Part shown: one piece after another, positions 43,573 through 53,343 of the stretch
How the letters are laid out: each line of letters starts with the position of its first letter
Position numbering within the stretch: position 1 is the first letter of the stretch
NCBI RefSeq assembly: GCF_019837165.1
Contig: NZ_JAGYHC010000001.1
Location: 620,001-684,000, forward strand
Source of the DNA: Virgibacillus sp. NKC19-3
Lineage (GTDB): Bacteria > Bacillota > Bacilli > Bacillales > Amphibacillaceae
Length of the DNA: 64,000 nt
Reading direction: 5' to 3'
Program-made: the position numbers and the translations under genes
Notes under the pieces: generated by a model
Database searches by the model: none
What the model was told of the DNA's origin: nothing
Seen by the model: only the letters and a program-made list of their open reading frames with translations

Positions 43573-44367
43573 TTACTCTAGCATCAATTTGTCATCAGCT
43601 AATTCTTGGCCGCTGAGTTGCTTAAATTCTTCCAGCAACTGTTCAACCGTTAAAACACGTTTTCGTTCCCCTTCAATATCGAGAATAATTCGTCCGTTGT
43701 TCATCATAATCAAGCGGTTACCAAGGCGAATGGCTTGCTCCATATTATGAGTGACCATGAGTGTCGTCAGCTTTAAATCTCCAATAATCTCTTCTGTCAG
43801 CTGCGTAATCAATTCTGCTCGTGTAGGATCCAGAGCAGCCGTGTGCTCGTCCAGTAGCAAGATTTTAGGGTTAGTAAACGTCGCCATGAGCAAACTGAGT
43901 GCCTGTCGCTCTCCGCCAGATAGAAGTCCCACCTTCGTCTTCAGTCGATTCTCTAAACCTATTCCAAAACCTTCTAACTGTTCTCGAAACATAACTCGTT
44001 TCTCTTTTGTCACGCCGAACTTCAGACTTCGGCGTTTTCCCCGAGCATAAGCCATGGCTAAATTTTCCTCGATGGTCATATGCGGCGCAGTGCCAGCCAT
44101 TGGATCTTGAAAAATACGTCCAATCCAGCGGCTGCGACGGAACTCCGGAAGCTCTTGTATTTCATTATGATCGACGCGAACGACACCTGCATCAGGTTGT
44201 AAAACCCCGGAAATAATGTTCATCAACGATGATTTCCCAGCTCCGTTGCTACCGATGACCGTCACGAAATCACCGGGGTTTAATGTTAGATTGATGTGTA
44301 GCAAAGCAACCTTCTCATCCCGAGTGTCAGGATTAAATAATTTAGTTACATTGTCAATTTCAAGCAT
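43573..44367 (-). CDS. ABC uptake transporter ATP-binding protein (TrpZ/LivF-like)
   Basis: The 264-residue ATPase has Walker A GSNGAGKSS, signature LLSGGERQAL and Walker B LLLDEHTAALD, with switch His in MVTHNMEQ. It is third in an operon with a BpeA/LivH-type permease and a lipoprotein of the TrpX type. Together they form an ABC importer of the family described for tryptophan-like or amino acid compounds in Firmicutes; the substrate is inferred. Confidence 0.87.
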   Translation of the reverse strand: MLEIDNVTKLFNPDTRDEKVALLHINLTLNPGDFVTVIGSNGAGKSSLMNIISGVLQPDAGVVRVDHNEIQELPEFRRSRWIGRIFQDPMAGTAPHMTIEENLAMAYARGKRRSLKFGVTKEKRVMFREQLEGFGIGLENRLKTKVGLLSGGERQALSLLMATFTNPKILLLDEHTAALDPTRAELITQLTEEIIGDLKLTTLMVTHNMEQAIRLGNRLIMMNNGRIILDIEGERKRVLTVEQLLEEFKQLSGQELADDKLMLE

Positions 44368-44389
44368 TAGCCTTCACCATCCATATCTG

Positions 44390-45280
44390 TTATTTGGAGG
44401 AGATTAAAAGTTCTTGAGAACGTTTCTGTGCCGTCTTTTTTTGTTTCCTTTTCCGTTGCAGGGTAGGAAGAACAAGGGCAACAATGACAATCAAGGCGGT
44501 AATCAATCTCAAATCAGAAGCATCAAACCATTCTACTCTCAGAGCAGTGGCTACCACTATTCGGTAAATAATCGAGCCTAGAATGACCGCCAACGTTGCA
44601 CGGAATACCGTTTTGGCTCCAAAAATAGCTTCCCCGATAATGACCGATGCCAACCCAATCACAATCATACCTATTCCCATTGAAATATCGGCAAAACCTG
44701 ATTGTTGTGCAATCAATGCTCCGGACAAAGCGACTAGCCCATTAGATAAACTGACCCCAAGTATTTTGGTGTGATCTGTATTGACACCCAAGCTTTTGAT
44801 CATCAATGGATTATCACCAGTTGCTCTCAGTGCAAGTCCAAAATCGGAATGCAGAAATAGATCAAGTAAAACCTTGACCATTAGCACGAAAATCGGCATA
44901 AGAAGCAGTGGAGAAACATCGGCAAAAAGCGCTTCAGACCCTCTCAAAGTAGTGTTGGGTTGCCCCATAATACGTAAATTAATGGAGTATAATGCAATCA
45001 TCATTAAAATACCTGATAAGAGGCCATTAATTTTCCCCTTTGTATGTAAAAGACCTGTACAAGCCCCGGCTGCGAAGCCACCCATAAAAGCTGTCATGGT
45101 GCTTATCCACGGTGCAAATCCGTTGGTAATCATCACTGCTGCAATGGCTGCTCCAGTAGTAAAACTTCCATCCACGGTTAAATCAGGGAAATTTAGAATT
45201 CGAAATGTAATATAAACACCTAAGGCCATCAGTGCATATATGAGCCCTAGCTCTATTGCTCCGGGTAACATGTTTAACAT
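44390..45280 (-). CDS. ABC uptake transporter permease (TrpY/LivH-like)
   Basis: The 296-residue protein contains about eight to ten membrane segments and GVYITFRILNFPDLTVDGSF, characteristic of the permease partner of TrpX-type (DUF534-like) binding proteins. A basic C-terminal tail follows. ATG at 45280 follows AAGGAGAG at a good distance; a TTG six bases earlier is too close. It is 22 bp upstream of the ATPase gene. Confidence 0.86.
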   Translation of the reverse strand: MLNMLPGAIELGLIYALMALGVYITFRILNFPDLTVDGSFTTGAAIAAVMITNGFAPWISTMTAFMGGFAAGACTGLLHTKGKINGLLSGILMMIALYSINLRIMGQPNTTLRGSEALFADVSPLLLMPIFVLMVKVLLDLFLHSDFGLALRATGDNPLMIKSLGVNTDHTKILGVSLSNGLVALSGALIAQQSGFADISMGIGMIVIGLASVIIGEAIFGAKTVFRATLAVILGSIIYRIVVATALRVEWFDASDLRLITALIVIVALVLPTLQRKRKQKKTAQKRSQELLISSK

Positions 45281-45300
45281 AAACAACTCTCCTTAAGTAC

Positions 45301-45441
45301 GTGTTCAAAAAGCCTCTGAATCACAATGTACAGGACGTATTACTATCACCGTTGCCCCTGGATGGGGCGTTTTTATCCGATGTTCTTTTAAAGACGTGGA
45401 TTGAAAAAACGGCGATATGTAAGTTTTATAGACTTTTTAAC
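45301..45441. mobile_element. MITE-like element with terminal inverted repeats, inside the ABC operon
   Basis: GTTCAAAAAGCCT at 45303-45315 and AGACTTTTTAAC at 45430-45441 are imperfect inverted ends. Inside is GCCCC-TGGAT-GGGGC followed by a T-run (45354-45374). It holds no ORF and lies between the binding-protein and permease genes, where intergenic distance is usually short. Confidence 0.5.
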
Positions 45442-45451
45442 TAACCGCTTT

Positions 45452-45494
45452 AACCAGAGGGGCTGGATCAAAGAAGAAGCCCCCTCCTGGTTAA
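45452..45494 (-). terminator. Intercistronic hairpin after the binding-protein gene
   Basis: AACCAG/CTGGTT and GGGGCT/AGCCCC pair in a two-part stem just downstream of the lipoprotein stop. No T-tract follows, so partial termination or mRNA stabilisation, raising binding-protein levels, is more likely than full termination. Confidence 0.5.
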
Positions 45495-45501
45495 CTAACC
45501 A

Positions 45502-46494
45502 TTACTCAATAATATTTTCCTCTGAATCATTAACCATATCTTGCATGGCATCGGTTACTTCGATTCCCTGGGCTTCTGCTGCCTCCAGGTTTAGAATATA
45601 ATCAAGTTGATCAGGAAAGGTTACCGGCATCTCCCCGGGATCTGTACCATTTTTCAAAATGTCTTCAGCCATTTGTCCTACTTGATAGCCGTGATCATAA
45701 TAATCAAATCCTACCGTGGCAAAGGAGCCTGCTTCCACGGTATCCCTATCGCTGGAGAAGAATGGAATGTCATTTTCTTCAGCTACATCAATAATGGAGT
45801 CAACAGCGCTAACCACCATATTATCAAGCGTAATATAGATGGCGTCTGCTCTTCCTACCAACGACTCAGCTGCCTGTTGTACTTCGGACGTAGTGGGAAC
45901 AGAGGCGCGAATTAGTTCAATTTCATGTTCAGCCAATGCTTCCTCAGCTTGTTCGGCCATAACTGCCGCATTAGGTTCCCCTTCATTAATGACAACACCG
46001 ACTGAATCTACATCTGGAAAATGTTCGGCAATAAAATCCATCAACATGGTGATCGCTTCCGGGTTGGTGTCCGCTCCGCCGGTGACGTTTCCACCTGGTT
46101 GTTCCAGATCATCTACAAGCTGTGCATCTAAAGGATTGGTAACTGCAGAAAACAGGACTGGTACATTTTCAACCTGCTCTATGACCGCTTGGGCGGCCGG
46201 AGTCGCTATGGGTAAAACTAATTCATAGTCCTTCGTTGCGATATCTTGGGCAATGGACAAGTTATTGGTTGAATCAGCCTGAGCATTGTTATATTCCACA
46301 GTTAAATTACTACCTTCTTTAAATCCTGCATCTTCTAAAGCAGCCAGCATACCTTCCCGTGTTGCATCAAGGGATGGATGCTCTACATATTGGGCGATGG
46401 CAATGGAGTAATCTTCCTCGCTACAACCGGCAACAACAATCAGCGGTGACACCCCCAATGCGAAAAGTAGAAACACTAAAATTCTCTTTTTCAA
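45502..46494 (-). CDS. ABC uptake transporter substrate-binding lipoprotein (TrpX-like)
   Basis: The 330-residue precursor has a hydrophobic signal peptide with lipobox VVAGC, then a type I periplasmic-binding fold: IAIAQYVEHPSLDATREG, VPVLFSAVTNPLDAQLV, and ADAIYITLDNMVVSAV. This is the ABC-type family often labelled TrpX. Start is TTG at 46494, eight bases after AAAGGAG. The 5' region (46495-46680) has no T-box or other known riboswitch that I can recognise, so the substrate remains open. Confidence 0.88.
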   Translation of the reverse strand: MKKRILVFLLFALGVSPLIVVAGCSEEDYSIAIAQYVEHPSLDATREGMLAALEDAGFKEGSNLTVEYNNAQADSTNNLSIAQDIATKDYELVLPIATPAAQAVIEQVENVPVLFSAVTNPLDAQLVDDLEQPGGNVTGGADTNPEAITMLMDFIAEHFPDVDSVGVVINEGEPNAAVMAEQAEEALAEHEIELIRASVPTTSEVQQAAESLVGRADAIYITLDNMVVSAVDSIIDVAEENDIPFFSSDRDTVEAGSFATVGFDYYDHGYQVGQMAEDILKNGTDPGEMPVTFPDQLDYILNLEAAEAQGIEVTDAMQDMVNDSEENIIE

Positions 46495-46904
46495 AAAAAC
46501 ATCTCCTTTCACTTTTATAGAAAATGCTAGCCGTTAAGCAATGGCTTTTTGCCAATCCATCTTGCCCGGCGTGTGACGCACCAAATGTATGTACCACTAC
46601 TTAAAAGTCACCATTTTCTAATAATTATGTTTATATAAATGGATTTATTGCCAATATTCCAATAGATATTAATAAAAAATGTTCCAGATACCCTTAACTT
46701 CACTCTTTCAAGGATTCGTTAACGTATCTACAGCCATCTACTTATGTATATTTCAATTTTATCCTAACATAACAAAAATGAAATTACAGATGGTTAACAA
46801 TAATGCACAGATTAATTCAGTACTATTTAAAAATTTTATAAATTATACCATTTTATTTATTTTTATACAACTCATCGTTCAATTGGCAGGAATAGAGGTG
46901 AAAT

Positions 46905-46940
46905 TAAAAAGACAACTGCTTATCATTCTGCAGCTGTCTT
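46905..46940 (-). terminator. Terminator of the hom-thrC-thrB operon
   Basis: AAGACAACTGC (46909-46919) pairs with GCAGCTGTCTT (46930-46940) with one mismatch; on the minus strand it continues TTTTTAATTT. The thrB stop codon (46923-46925) lies in the loop. The 428-bp gap 46495-46922 has no supported gene. Confidence 0.8.
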
Positions 46941-47837
46941 TTCACTATTTATTATCTGAAGGCCGCTTGGGTCTATTTCTAGTGCCGTAACTTGATAATC
47001 CATAAGCACAGATTGCATCTGTCCAGCAATTGCTTTACCCTTACCCTTTGGGGTAAAAGAAATCATTGTAGGACCCGCTCCACTGATGACCGTTCCGTAT
47101 GCACCACACATTTTCGCTTCTTCTTTCATTTCCTGATAGCGGGGGATGAGTTTTGCCCGATATGGTTCGTGAAATAAATCTGCTTCCATCATTTTACCAG
47201 CCCGCTCATAATTACCTGATAGTAGGAAAGCGATGAGAAGGTTGCTTATACTGCTTGCTGTAATGGCGTGTTCCCTTGAAAAGTGATCTGGGAGAACATT
47301 TCTTGCTGCTTCTGTTTTAAGTTCAAAATGAGGGACATATCCAACGACATCAACATCAAGATCAGGTGCTTTTATCCAATCAACTTCCGTCTCAGATAAT
47401 TTTGTTGTAATCGTAAATCCGCCCAATAATGCCGGTGCTATATTGTCCGGATGCCCCTCCACTTCTGTTCCATATTGGAGCTTTTCCTCCTGAGAAAGAG
47501 AGAGATCGCATACTTGATTGGCCAATTCAATGCCGGCAATGACCGCTGAAGCACTGCTGCCAAACCCTCGTGCTAAAGGAATGTCACTTGTGAGGGTAAC
47601 TTTGCAAGCAGGAAGTGCTTTATTATGGCGCTTGGCTATTTGTGCTGCAACCCGATAAATCAAATGATCTTCAACGTATGTAGTTGTGGGAAGAAAAGGG
47701 GAGTGATTCTCTAACTCCCATTGCTGCGACTCCACAACATCTAATGTCAAATAAAGATTTAGTGCAATGCCCGCTGAGTCAAATGCTGGTCCTAAATTTG
47801 CAGTACTTGCTGGTACGGTGATGGTGAAATTTTTCAT
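46923..47837 (-). CDS. thrB: Homoserine kinase
   Basis: The 304-residue GHMP kinase phosphorylates homoserine. [15 protein letters not shown] opens the fold, and the ATP loop [16 protein letters not shown] carries the GHMP signature; [17 protein letters not shown] is the C-terminal motif. It overlaps the thrC stop by four bases and is last in hom-thrC-thrB. Confidence 0.95.
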   Translation of the reverse strand: MKNFTITVPASTANLGPAFDSAGIALNLYLTLDVVESQQWELENHSPFLPTTTYVEDHLIYRVAAQIAKRHNKALPACKVTLTSDIPLARGFGSSASAVIAGIELANQVCDLSLSQEEKLQYGTEVEGHPDNIAPALLGGFTITTKLSETEVDWIKAPDLDVDVVGYVPHFELKTEAARNVLPDHFSREHAITASSISNLLIAFLLSGNYERAGKMMEADLFHEPYRAKLIPRYQEMKEEAKMCGAYGTVISGAGPTMISFTPKGKGKAIAGQMQSVLMDYQVTALEIDPSGLQIINSEKTAAE

Positions 47838-48895
47838 GCGTCTTTCACCTTGTTTTCTAAATAATCCATCACAGCTGTTTCATCATTTGGTAGTGTGACG
47901 GGATCTATCTCCAGTTGATCGATGGCTGTCTGTGGATCCTTTAATCCATTTCCTGTAAGTACTGTTACAACCTTACTTCCATGTGGAATGTTTCCCTTTT
48001 CGTGCTGCTGGATGAGACCTGCGATCGAAGCAGCGGAACCTGGCTCTGCAAACACGCCTTCTTTACGTGCGAGCAGTTTAAAGGCATGTGCTATTTCCTC
48101 ATCCGAAACGGCGTTAATCCGTCCGTTGGATTCATCTCTGGCTCCGACGGCGAGTTCCCAGCTGGCCGGATTTCCGATACGAATAGCTGTAGCGATTGTT
48201 TCCGGATTAGGGAATGCCTTGTTATTTGCAATCGCTGCAGCACCCTCCGCTTCAAAACCGAACATTTTTGGAAGACCGGTTTGGTTTTCTTGGTGATATT
48301 CCTTGAATCCTTTCCAATAAGCACTGATATTTCCAGCGTTACCAACTGGAATAGAGAGAATATCAGGAGCAGATCCAAGCTGATCACAAACTTCAAAAGC
48401 TGCTGTTTTCTGTCCTTCCAAGCGGTATGGATTCACGGAATTAACCAGTGTGATTGATGACGTTTCACTTAATTTCCGCACAATCGTTAAGGCCTCATCA
48501 AAGTTCCCCTCAATTTCAACAATTTCAGCACCATACATCACAGCTTGGGCTAGTTTACCAAGGGCGATTTTTCCCTTTGGGATAACAATAATGGCCTTGA
48601 GTCCTGCTCTTGCAGCATACGCCGCCGCTGAGGCAGAGGTATTGCCGGTTGATGCGCAAATAACAGATTTGCTGCCTTCTTCCATGGCTTTTGCAACGGC
48701 TACGACCATTCCTCTGTCTTTAAATGACCCGGTTGGATTAACACCCTCCACTTTCCCGTAGAGCTCTATCCCTAGGTCTGCTGATAAAGCTGGAAAGGGG
48801 ATTAGCGGTGTGTTCCCCTCTTGTAGTGACAATGCAGGTGTTTCTTCAGTTATAGGAAGATTCAATTTATAATGTTTCAGTAGTCCCGGCCACAT
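47834..48895 (-). CDS. thrC: Threonine synthase
   Basis: The 353-residue PLP enzyme converts phosphohomoserine to threonine. TGSFKDRGM contains the PLP lysine, [18 protein letters not shown] binds phosphate, and [12 protein letters not shown] is typical. The ATG at 48895 follows GAAGGAG nine bases upstream and lies 29 bp inside the end of hom. Short, class of the B. subtilis type. Confidence 0.95.
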   Translation of the reverse strand: MWPGLLKHYKLNLPITEETPALSLQEGNTPLIPFPALSADLGIELYGKVEGVNPTGSFKDRGMVVAVAKAMEEGSKSVICASTGNTSASAAAYAARAGLKAIIVIPKGKIALGKLAQAVMYGAEIVEIEGNFDEALTIVRKLSETSSITLVNSVNPYRLEGQKTAAFEVCDQLGSAPDILSIPVGNAGNISAYWKGFKEYHQENQTGLPKMFGFEAEGAAAIANNKAFPNPETIATAIRIGNPASWELAVGARDESNGRINAVSDEEIAHAFKLLARKEGVFAEPGSAASIAGLIQQHEKGNIPHGSKVVTVLTGNGLKDPQTAIDQLEIDPVTLPNDETAVMDYLENKVKDA

Positions 48896-50192
48896 GCGCA
48901 ACATCTCCTTCGACTTTATAATAGCTTTTGACTTCCAGTACGTCTTGTAAATGATGAAGCTGGTTTAAGGCATGGTTGAAATTTCCTAACGATGTTTGAT
49001 GTGTCACCAAAACAATTTCGGCTATTTCATGCTTTTTAATTGGATTTTGCAAAATCCGTTTGAAACTAATGTCGAGTTCGTGGAATAAGGAAGAGATCCT
49101 AGAAAATACCCCTGCTTCATCCTTCACATGCAACCTTAGATAATATTGACCAAAGCGATGGTCCGGTGTTTTTAATCCCTTTTTAAATTGAGGCTTTGTT
49201 ACGGTTGTTCCGTTGACGCCTAACTGGACATTTCGAATGACGTCAACCACATCAGACATGATAGCAGTAGCCGTTGGTAGACTTCCTGCGCCCGGGCCGT
49301 AAAACATGGTTTCGCCAACGGCTTCACCATATACGTATACGGCATTGTATTCATTTTTAACATCGGCTAAAGGGTGCGCTTTTGATAAAAGTGTTGGTTC
49401 TACACTCACTTCTACTTCTTTGTCGTGACATTTAGCAAACCCAATTAATTTCATCGTATAGCCGAGCTGATCTCCATACTGAAGATCTGCTAGATCAAGG
49501 TTTTTTATCCCGGTGACTTCTACTTCTTCCAGTTCTATATCTGTGGAAAAGGCAAGCCTTCCTAAGATGGCCATTTTTCTGGCGGCATCGAGCCCTTCTA
49601 CGTCTGAGGTAGGGTCTGCCTCTGCGAATCCTAATTCTTGAGCTTCTTGAAGGGCGTCCGCATAAGACATACCTTCGTTGTCCATTTTTGTTAAAATATA
49701 ATTCGTCGTTCCATTCACAATTCCCATCACTTGCTGAATCCGATCAGCTGAAAGTCCACCGGTTATTCCTCTTAAAATTGGAATTCCTCCGGCAACACTT
49801 GCTTCATAAAAAAAGTCACATTTCTGTTGACTTGCCGCTTTCTGAAGCTCCGGGCCATGTAAGGCTATTAAATCTTTATTGGCGGTTACAACATGTTTTT
49901 TTGCTGAAAAAGCTTTCAAAATATGCTCCCTTGCTTCATCAATTCCGCCCATTACTTCAATAATCACATCGATTTGGGGATCATTTAAAATCGCATCCGG
50001 ATTTGTGGTGATATGTGTATGATCTACATTCACATCCCGTGTTTTTTCGGGATCGCGTACTAAAATACTTTTTACATGAACTTCTGTCCCAAGCTGATGC
50101 ATGAGTTCTGCTTGATTGTTTTCAATCATTTGCATAACTCCTGAGCCAACAACTCCAAATCCTAATAGACCGACAGATATTTTATTTCCCAA
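48867..50192 (-). CDS. hom: Homoserine dehydrogenase
   Basis: The 441-residue enzyme reduces aspartate semialdehyde to homoserine. An N-terminal NAD(P) loop ([13 protein letters not shown]), catalytic region with [11 protein letters not shown], and a C-terminal ACT domain (about residues 350-420) for threonine feedback are visible. The TTG at 50192 is preferred, with GAGGTGG just upstream; a GTG three codons earlier overlaps that site. First gene of the threonine operon. The 325-bp upstream gap (50193-50517) has a TATAAT-like box but no T-box or attenuator that I recognise. Confidence 0.93.
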   Translation of the reverse strand: MGNKISVGLLGFGVVGSGVMQMIENNQAELMHQLGTEVHVKSILVRDPEKTRDVNVDHTHITTNPDAILNDPQIDVIIEVMGGIDEAREHILKAFSAKKHVVTANKDLIALHGPELQKAASQQKCDFFYEASVAGGIPILRGITGGLSADRIQQVMGIVNGTTNYILTKMDNEGMSYADALQEAQELGFAEADPTSDVEGLDAARKMAILGRLAFSTDIELEEVEVTGIKNLDLADLQYGDQLGYTMKLIGFAKCHDKEVEVSVEPTLLSKAHPLADVKNEYNAVYVYGEAVGETMFYGPGAGSLPTATAIMSDVVDVIRNVQLGVNGTTVTKPQFKKGLKTPDHRFGQYYLRLHVKDEAGVFSRISSLFHELDISFKRILQNPIKKHEIAEIVLVTHQTSLGNFNHALNQLHHLQDVLEVKSYYKVEGDVAHVAGTTETL

Positions 50193-50517
50193 ACATACCA
50201 CCTCAACATTTCTTTTTAGATAAAAGCCAAGTTTTCTAATTATAAATTTAGTTTTTTATTTAATAGTCATTTAAACACGAAAAAAGAAGGATGGCAATAG
50301 TTAAATCCAGTAACACCGCTTACATCATGTTTTTTTAAGGAAAAGCGAGCTTAAGCAGGGAAGGTGAGCGTTGAGTCAGGGTGGGGGTAGTATTGTTTCT
50401 TCGTTGTTGATTCTTGCGATGGTACATAAAAAATACGTGAATTTTATTGGAAGAAGGCTTATTCGAATTTTCCATGAATACACTTACTATAAAGATGAAA
50501 ATAGTGGGGTGTGAAAG

Positions 50518-50667
50518 ATGAATTATAATAGTGCTGGTATTGCTTTTGTTGGATGTATTCTCCTGGGCTCAGGGATTGGTATGTTATTCGGTAATGTAGC
50601 TGCATGGGCAGCAATTGGTGTAGGGGGAGGGCTTATATCCCTGGCGGTTCTGAGTAGAAGGACGTAG
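50518..50667 (+). CDS. Small glycine-rich two-segment membrane protein
   Basis: A 49-codon frame with GTGGGGTG upstream of its ATG encodes MNYNSAGIAFVGCILLGSGI followed by GMLFGN and WAAIGVGGGLISLAVL. Two hydrophobic stretches with GxxxG-like spacing and a positively charged end (SRRT) fit a small integral membrane protein with glycine zipper features. A terminator follows. I do not recognise a named family. Confidence 0.65.
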   Translation: MNYNSAGIAFVGCILLGSGIGMLFGNVAAWAAIGVGGGLISLAVLSRRT

Positions 50668-50725
50668 GAAGAAAAAGATAATGTCACCATAAATTTAAAC
50701 TCATGATATTGAGACGAAGGGTAAG

Positions 50726-50768
50726 AAGGCTTGTTTTCATCAACAAAGAAAAGCAAGCCTTTTCCATT
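50726..50768 (+). terminator. Terminator after the small membrane protein gene
   Basis: AAGGCTTGTTTTC pairs with GAAAAGCAAGCCTT (one bulged base) and is followed by TTCCATTT. On the minus strand it may also end the MFS transcript. Confidence 0.7.
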
Positions 50769-50791
50769 TAAGAAAACCTCCATCATGTTAA

Positions 50792-51946
50792 TCAAACATA
50801 CGCTTTCCCTCGAATTTTCGCCATGGAAATGGACACGGAGATAAGCGCAATAATAACGAACAGTCCACCGACACGTGGCGTTACTTCAACGGAAGCTTGT
50901 TCAACGATTATGCCGCCAACAAAAGAGCCAAATGCGATTCCAAAGTGCAATGCAGAGTTGTTTAGACTTTGCTGAATATCGGATGTTTCAGGAGATGTTT
51001 CGATCAGGTAGCTTTGCATCGCTGGCGTTATTGCCCAGTTTCCCATTCCCCACATGACTAATGACACTAAAAATATCGGCAAAGCAAACGTGGTGTAGCT
51101 AATAGAAAAAATCGCGAATCCAAATAGAATCATAGCTGCAAAAATCATACGCTTTGATCCAATTTGATCGGATAAAGCGCCACCGACCGCGCCTCCACTT
51201 ACAGCAGCAATCCCGAAGAGTAGATAGATAATACTCACCCATGTTCCATCAAGATCCATCGTCGTTTTGGCAAATGGGGTTAGGTATGCATATAGCGTTG
51301 AGTGGCCTGCTAAAAACAGAAACGTTGTCAGGTGTGCAAAGAATATTTTTCGATTTTTAAGTGTTGCTAACTGCTGGCGAAGCGGAATCGATGGTTTTGG
51401 AGCAACCTTTTCCATCAGCGCATACACGCCGACCATGGATAATAGGGTTAGCATGGCAATGAATACAAACGGAGCTCGCCAGCCAAAGAAATTGCCCAGC
51501 ATCAAACCAATTGGTACACCAAGTACAAGAGACCCGCTGACACCCATCGTAACAATTCCAATGGCGCGCCCGCGATAGGCAGGTTTAACAATGTTAGCAG
51601 CCATGGTTAAACATAGAATAATAAGTAGGGATCCACTTAAGGCGGAAATAACACGCCCAAGGAATAGGATGCTATATGAAGGACTGGCAGCTGAGACAAT
51701 ATTTCCGAGCAAAAACACAGCCAAAGAAATCAGAGTCAGTCGTTTCCGTTCTATTTTAGCTGTTGTGATTAATAAGATTGGAGCTGCAATGGCAAAAATC
51801 AATGAAAAAATAGTGATCAGCAGTCCAGCCTGTCCAAGGCCTACATCTAAATCAGTGGCCACTAAATCCAATATCCCGCCAATAATTAATTCAACCATCC
51901 CGACAACAAACGAGACGATAGTCAGTAAATATACACGTTTATCCAT
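50792..51946 (-). CDS. MFS exporter, PbuE-like DHA1 family
   Basis: The 384-residue transporter has 12 predicted segments and the DHA1 layout: GMVELIIGGILDLVATDLDV near the N-terminus, motif A-like TTAKIERKR, and GAVGGALSDQIGSKR in the second half. Sequence and length are similar to B. subtilis PbuE, which exports hypoxanthine, adenosine and related purines; substrate identity is inferred. No purine riboswitch is evident upstream. Single gene. Confidence 0.82.
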   Translation of the reverse strand: MDKRVYLLTIVSFVVGMVELIIGGILDLVATDLDVGLGQAGLLITIFSLIFAIAAPILLITTAKIERKRLTLISLAVFLLGNIVSAASPSYSILFLGRVISALSGSLLIILCLTMAANIVKPAYRGRAIGIVTMGVSGSLVLGVPIGLMLGNFFGWRAPFVFIAMLTLLSMVGVYALMEKVAPKPSIPLRQQLATLKNRKIFFAHLTTFLFLAGHSTLYAYLTPFAKTTMDLDGTWVSIIYLLFGIAAVSGGAVGGALSDQIGSKRMIFAAMILFGFAIFSISYTTFALPIFLVSLVMWGMGNWAITPAMQSYLIETSPETSDIQQSLNNSALHFGIAFGSFVGGIIVEQASVEVTPRVGGLFVIIALISVSISMAKIRGKAYV

Positions 51947-52113
51947 AAAAGATGACTTCCTTCTTCTAAATAAAACTATCTATCCAATCGTAATCCTATT
52001 TGAAGTGAAAGACAAGAAGAATTTCTCGTGTATTCGACAAAATGTGGGGTGTGCCAGGTACTGTTTTTTTTGATATAATAGCTTTACCTACATGAAGAAA
52101 GGGGACTGCCTCG

Positions 52114-52932
52114 TTGAATAATGACGCGAAATTATATAAAGATGCCATGCGCGTCTTGAAACTTACAAGTAGAACGTTTTATATTCCAATTAAATTATTG
52201 AAGCCAACACTGAAAGAGACAGTGGCTTCGTCTTATCTATGCATGCGTGCTGTTGATGAAATCGAGGACCATGAGCAATTGGACGCGAAGACAAAGCAAT
52301 ACCTACTAAGGTCCACGAGTGAGCTATTACGGACAGAATTTGATAAAGAGGCATATCGTCAATTCGTTCAGCCCTACGAGTCTCTCCTTCCTGAAGTTAC
52401 AGTAAGACTGGGGGATTGGATCGATTTTTGTCCTACAGGATTTGTGGAAAAAATGAAAGAGTCAACAAGTGTCATGGCTGATGGTATGGCGGATTGGGTA
52501 GAGAAGGATTGGCGCATTAGAACGAAAGCGGATCTGGATGATTATACGTATTATGTCGCAGGTTTAGTTGGTGTTATGTTGTCCGATGCTTGGGAATGGT
52601 ATGATCAGACAGAAACAGATAGAGAATTTGCTATCGGATATGGTAGAGGCTTACAAGCGGTTAACATTCTACGTAATCAAGGGGAAGATGAAGAACGCGG
52701 GGTACGGTTCGTTCCGGATAATTGGACTAGAGACGACCTATTTGCCTACGCATCAAACAATTTAAAGCAAGGTGATAGATACATAGAAAGTATCGAGAAT
52801 AAAAATATTATTTTATTTTCTAAAATTCCATTAGAACTAGCGAAAAAAACGCTAAAGGCTATGAAAAATGGCAATGAAAAAATGACACGTCAAGAAGTGG
52901 AATCAACAGTGGATGAGATTATAAATAAATAA
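52114..52932 (+). CDS. yisP: Squalene/phytoene synthase-family protein, YisP-like
   Basis: The 272-residue all-helical protein has the first Asp-rich motif DEIEDHE and the second motif region NILRNQGEDEERGV. The canonical second motif is NxxRDxxED; here Asp is replaced by Asn (NILRN). Length and sequence fit B. subtilis YisP, which hydrolyses farnesyl diphosphate to farnesol rather than making squalene. The altered motif supports that view (inference). TTG at 52114 follows AAAGGGG. No carotenoid or hopanoid genes are near. Confidence 0.75.
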   Translation: MNNDAKLYKDAMRVLKLTSRTFYIPIKLLKPTLKETVASSYLCMRAVDEIEDHEQLDAKTKQYLLRSTSELLRTEFDKEAYRQFVQPYESLLPEVTVRLGDWIDFCPTGFVEKMKESTSVMADGMADWVEKDWRIRTKADLDDYTYYVAGLVGVMLSDAWEWYDQTETDREFAIGYGRGLQAVNILRNQGEDEERGVRFVPDNWTRDDLFAYASNNLKQGDRYIESIENKNIILFSKIPLELAKKTLKAMKNGNEKMTRQEVESTVDEIINK

Positions 52933-52966
52933 AAAAACGGTTAGGCCCGTCCTAATCGTTTTTTTA
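52933..52966 (+). terminator. Terminator after the YisP-like gene
   Basis: AAAACGGTTAGG pairs with CCTAATCGTTTT around CCCGT, followed by a T-run ending near 52966. Confidence 0.85.
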
Positions 52967-52994
52967 GATTGCCACATTGTTGAGCATGCCTGAA

Positions 52995-53055
52995 CCACCC
53001 GCAGCGCTGAGCGAAGTTTGTACGTTGCTAACCGGGCGCCCTGTGCCTTTGTTCT
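52995..53055. repeat. Dispersed repeat family B, copy 3
   Basis: CCACCCGCAGCGCTGAGC, then GTTTGTACGTTGCTAACC, GGGCGCC and GTGCCTTTGTTC. It shares order and spacing with copies at 14325 and 22494. It lies in the 377-bp gap 52967-53343, which otherwise shows only AT-rich sequence and the BCCT ribosome site. Confidence 0.7.
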
Positions 53056-53343
53056 ATGAAGGTCGAGGCTTTCCAAATTTAATACTATTTTTTTTACATC
53101 CAGCATATAGTAAATTTTAAAGTGGTAATGGAGGTGACCATTCATTATATTATAAAAGTTTGACTAGCTATTGGATTATTCCTATAATAATAAAATATGT
53201 TACTTAATTGAGCAAGCCGGTGGTACTTGTCAATGGGTATTATAACGTGAGACATAATAGTCATTTGCCATCCAACGGTCTTTAATGGCAAAGGAACACA
53301 AAATTATAGACACTTGCTCCTAAAACAAATTAGGAGGAAAAGC

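Noticed and set aside
45354-45377. Plus-strand terminator in the ABC operon
   Set aside because: Nothing is transcribed toward it on the plus strand; it is better explained as the internal hairpin of the MITE-like element.
46495-46680. T-box or other riboswitch controlling the TrpX-like ABC operon
   Set aside because: No AGGGTGG-type T-box core, specifier loop or terminator/antiterminator pair could be found.
46679-46990. 103-codon plus-strand frame upstream of thrB
   Set aside because: AT-rich, hydrophobic by composition, lacks a good ribosome site and overlaps the thrB end and terminator in antisense.
50193-50517. Threonine attenuator or T-box before hom
   Set aside because: No conserved T-box core and no Thr-rich leader ORF with a terminator was seen.
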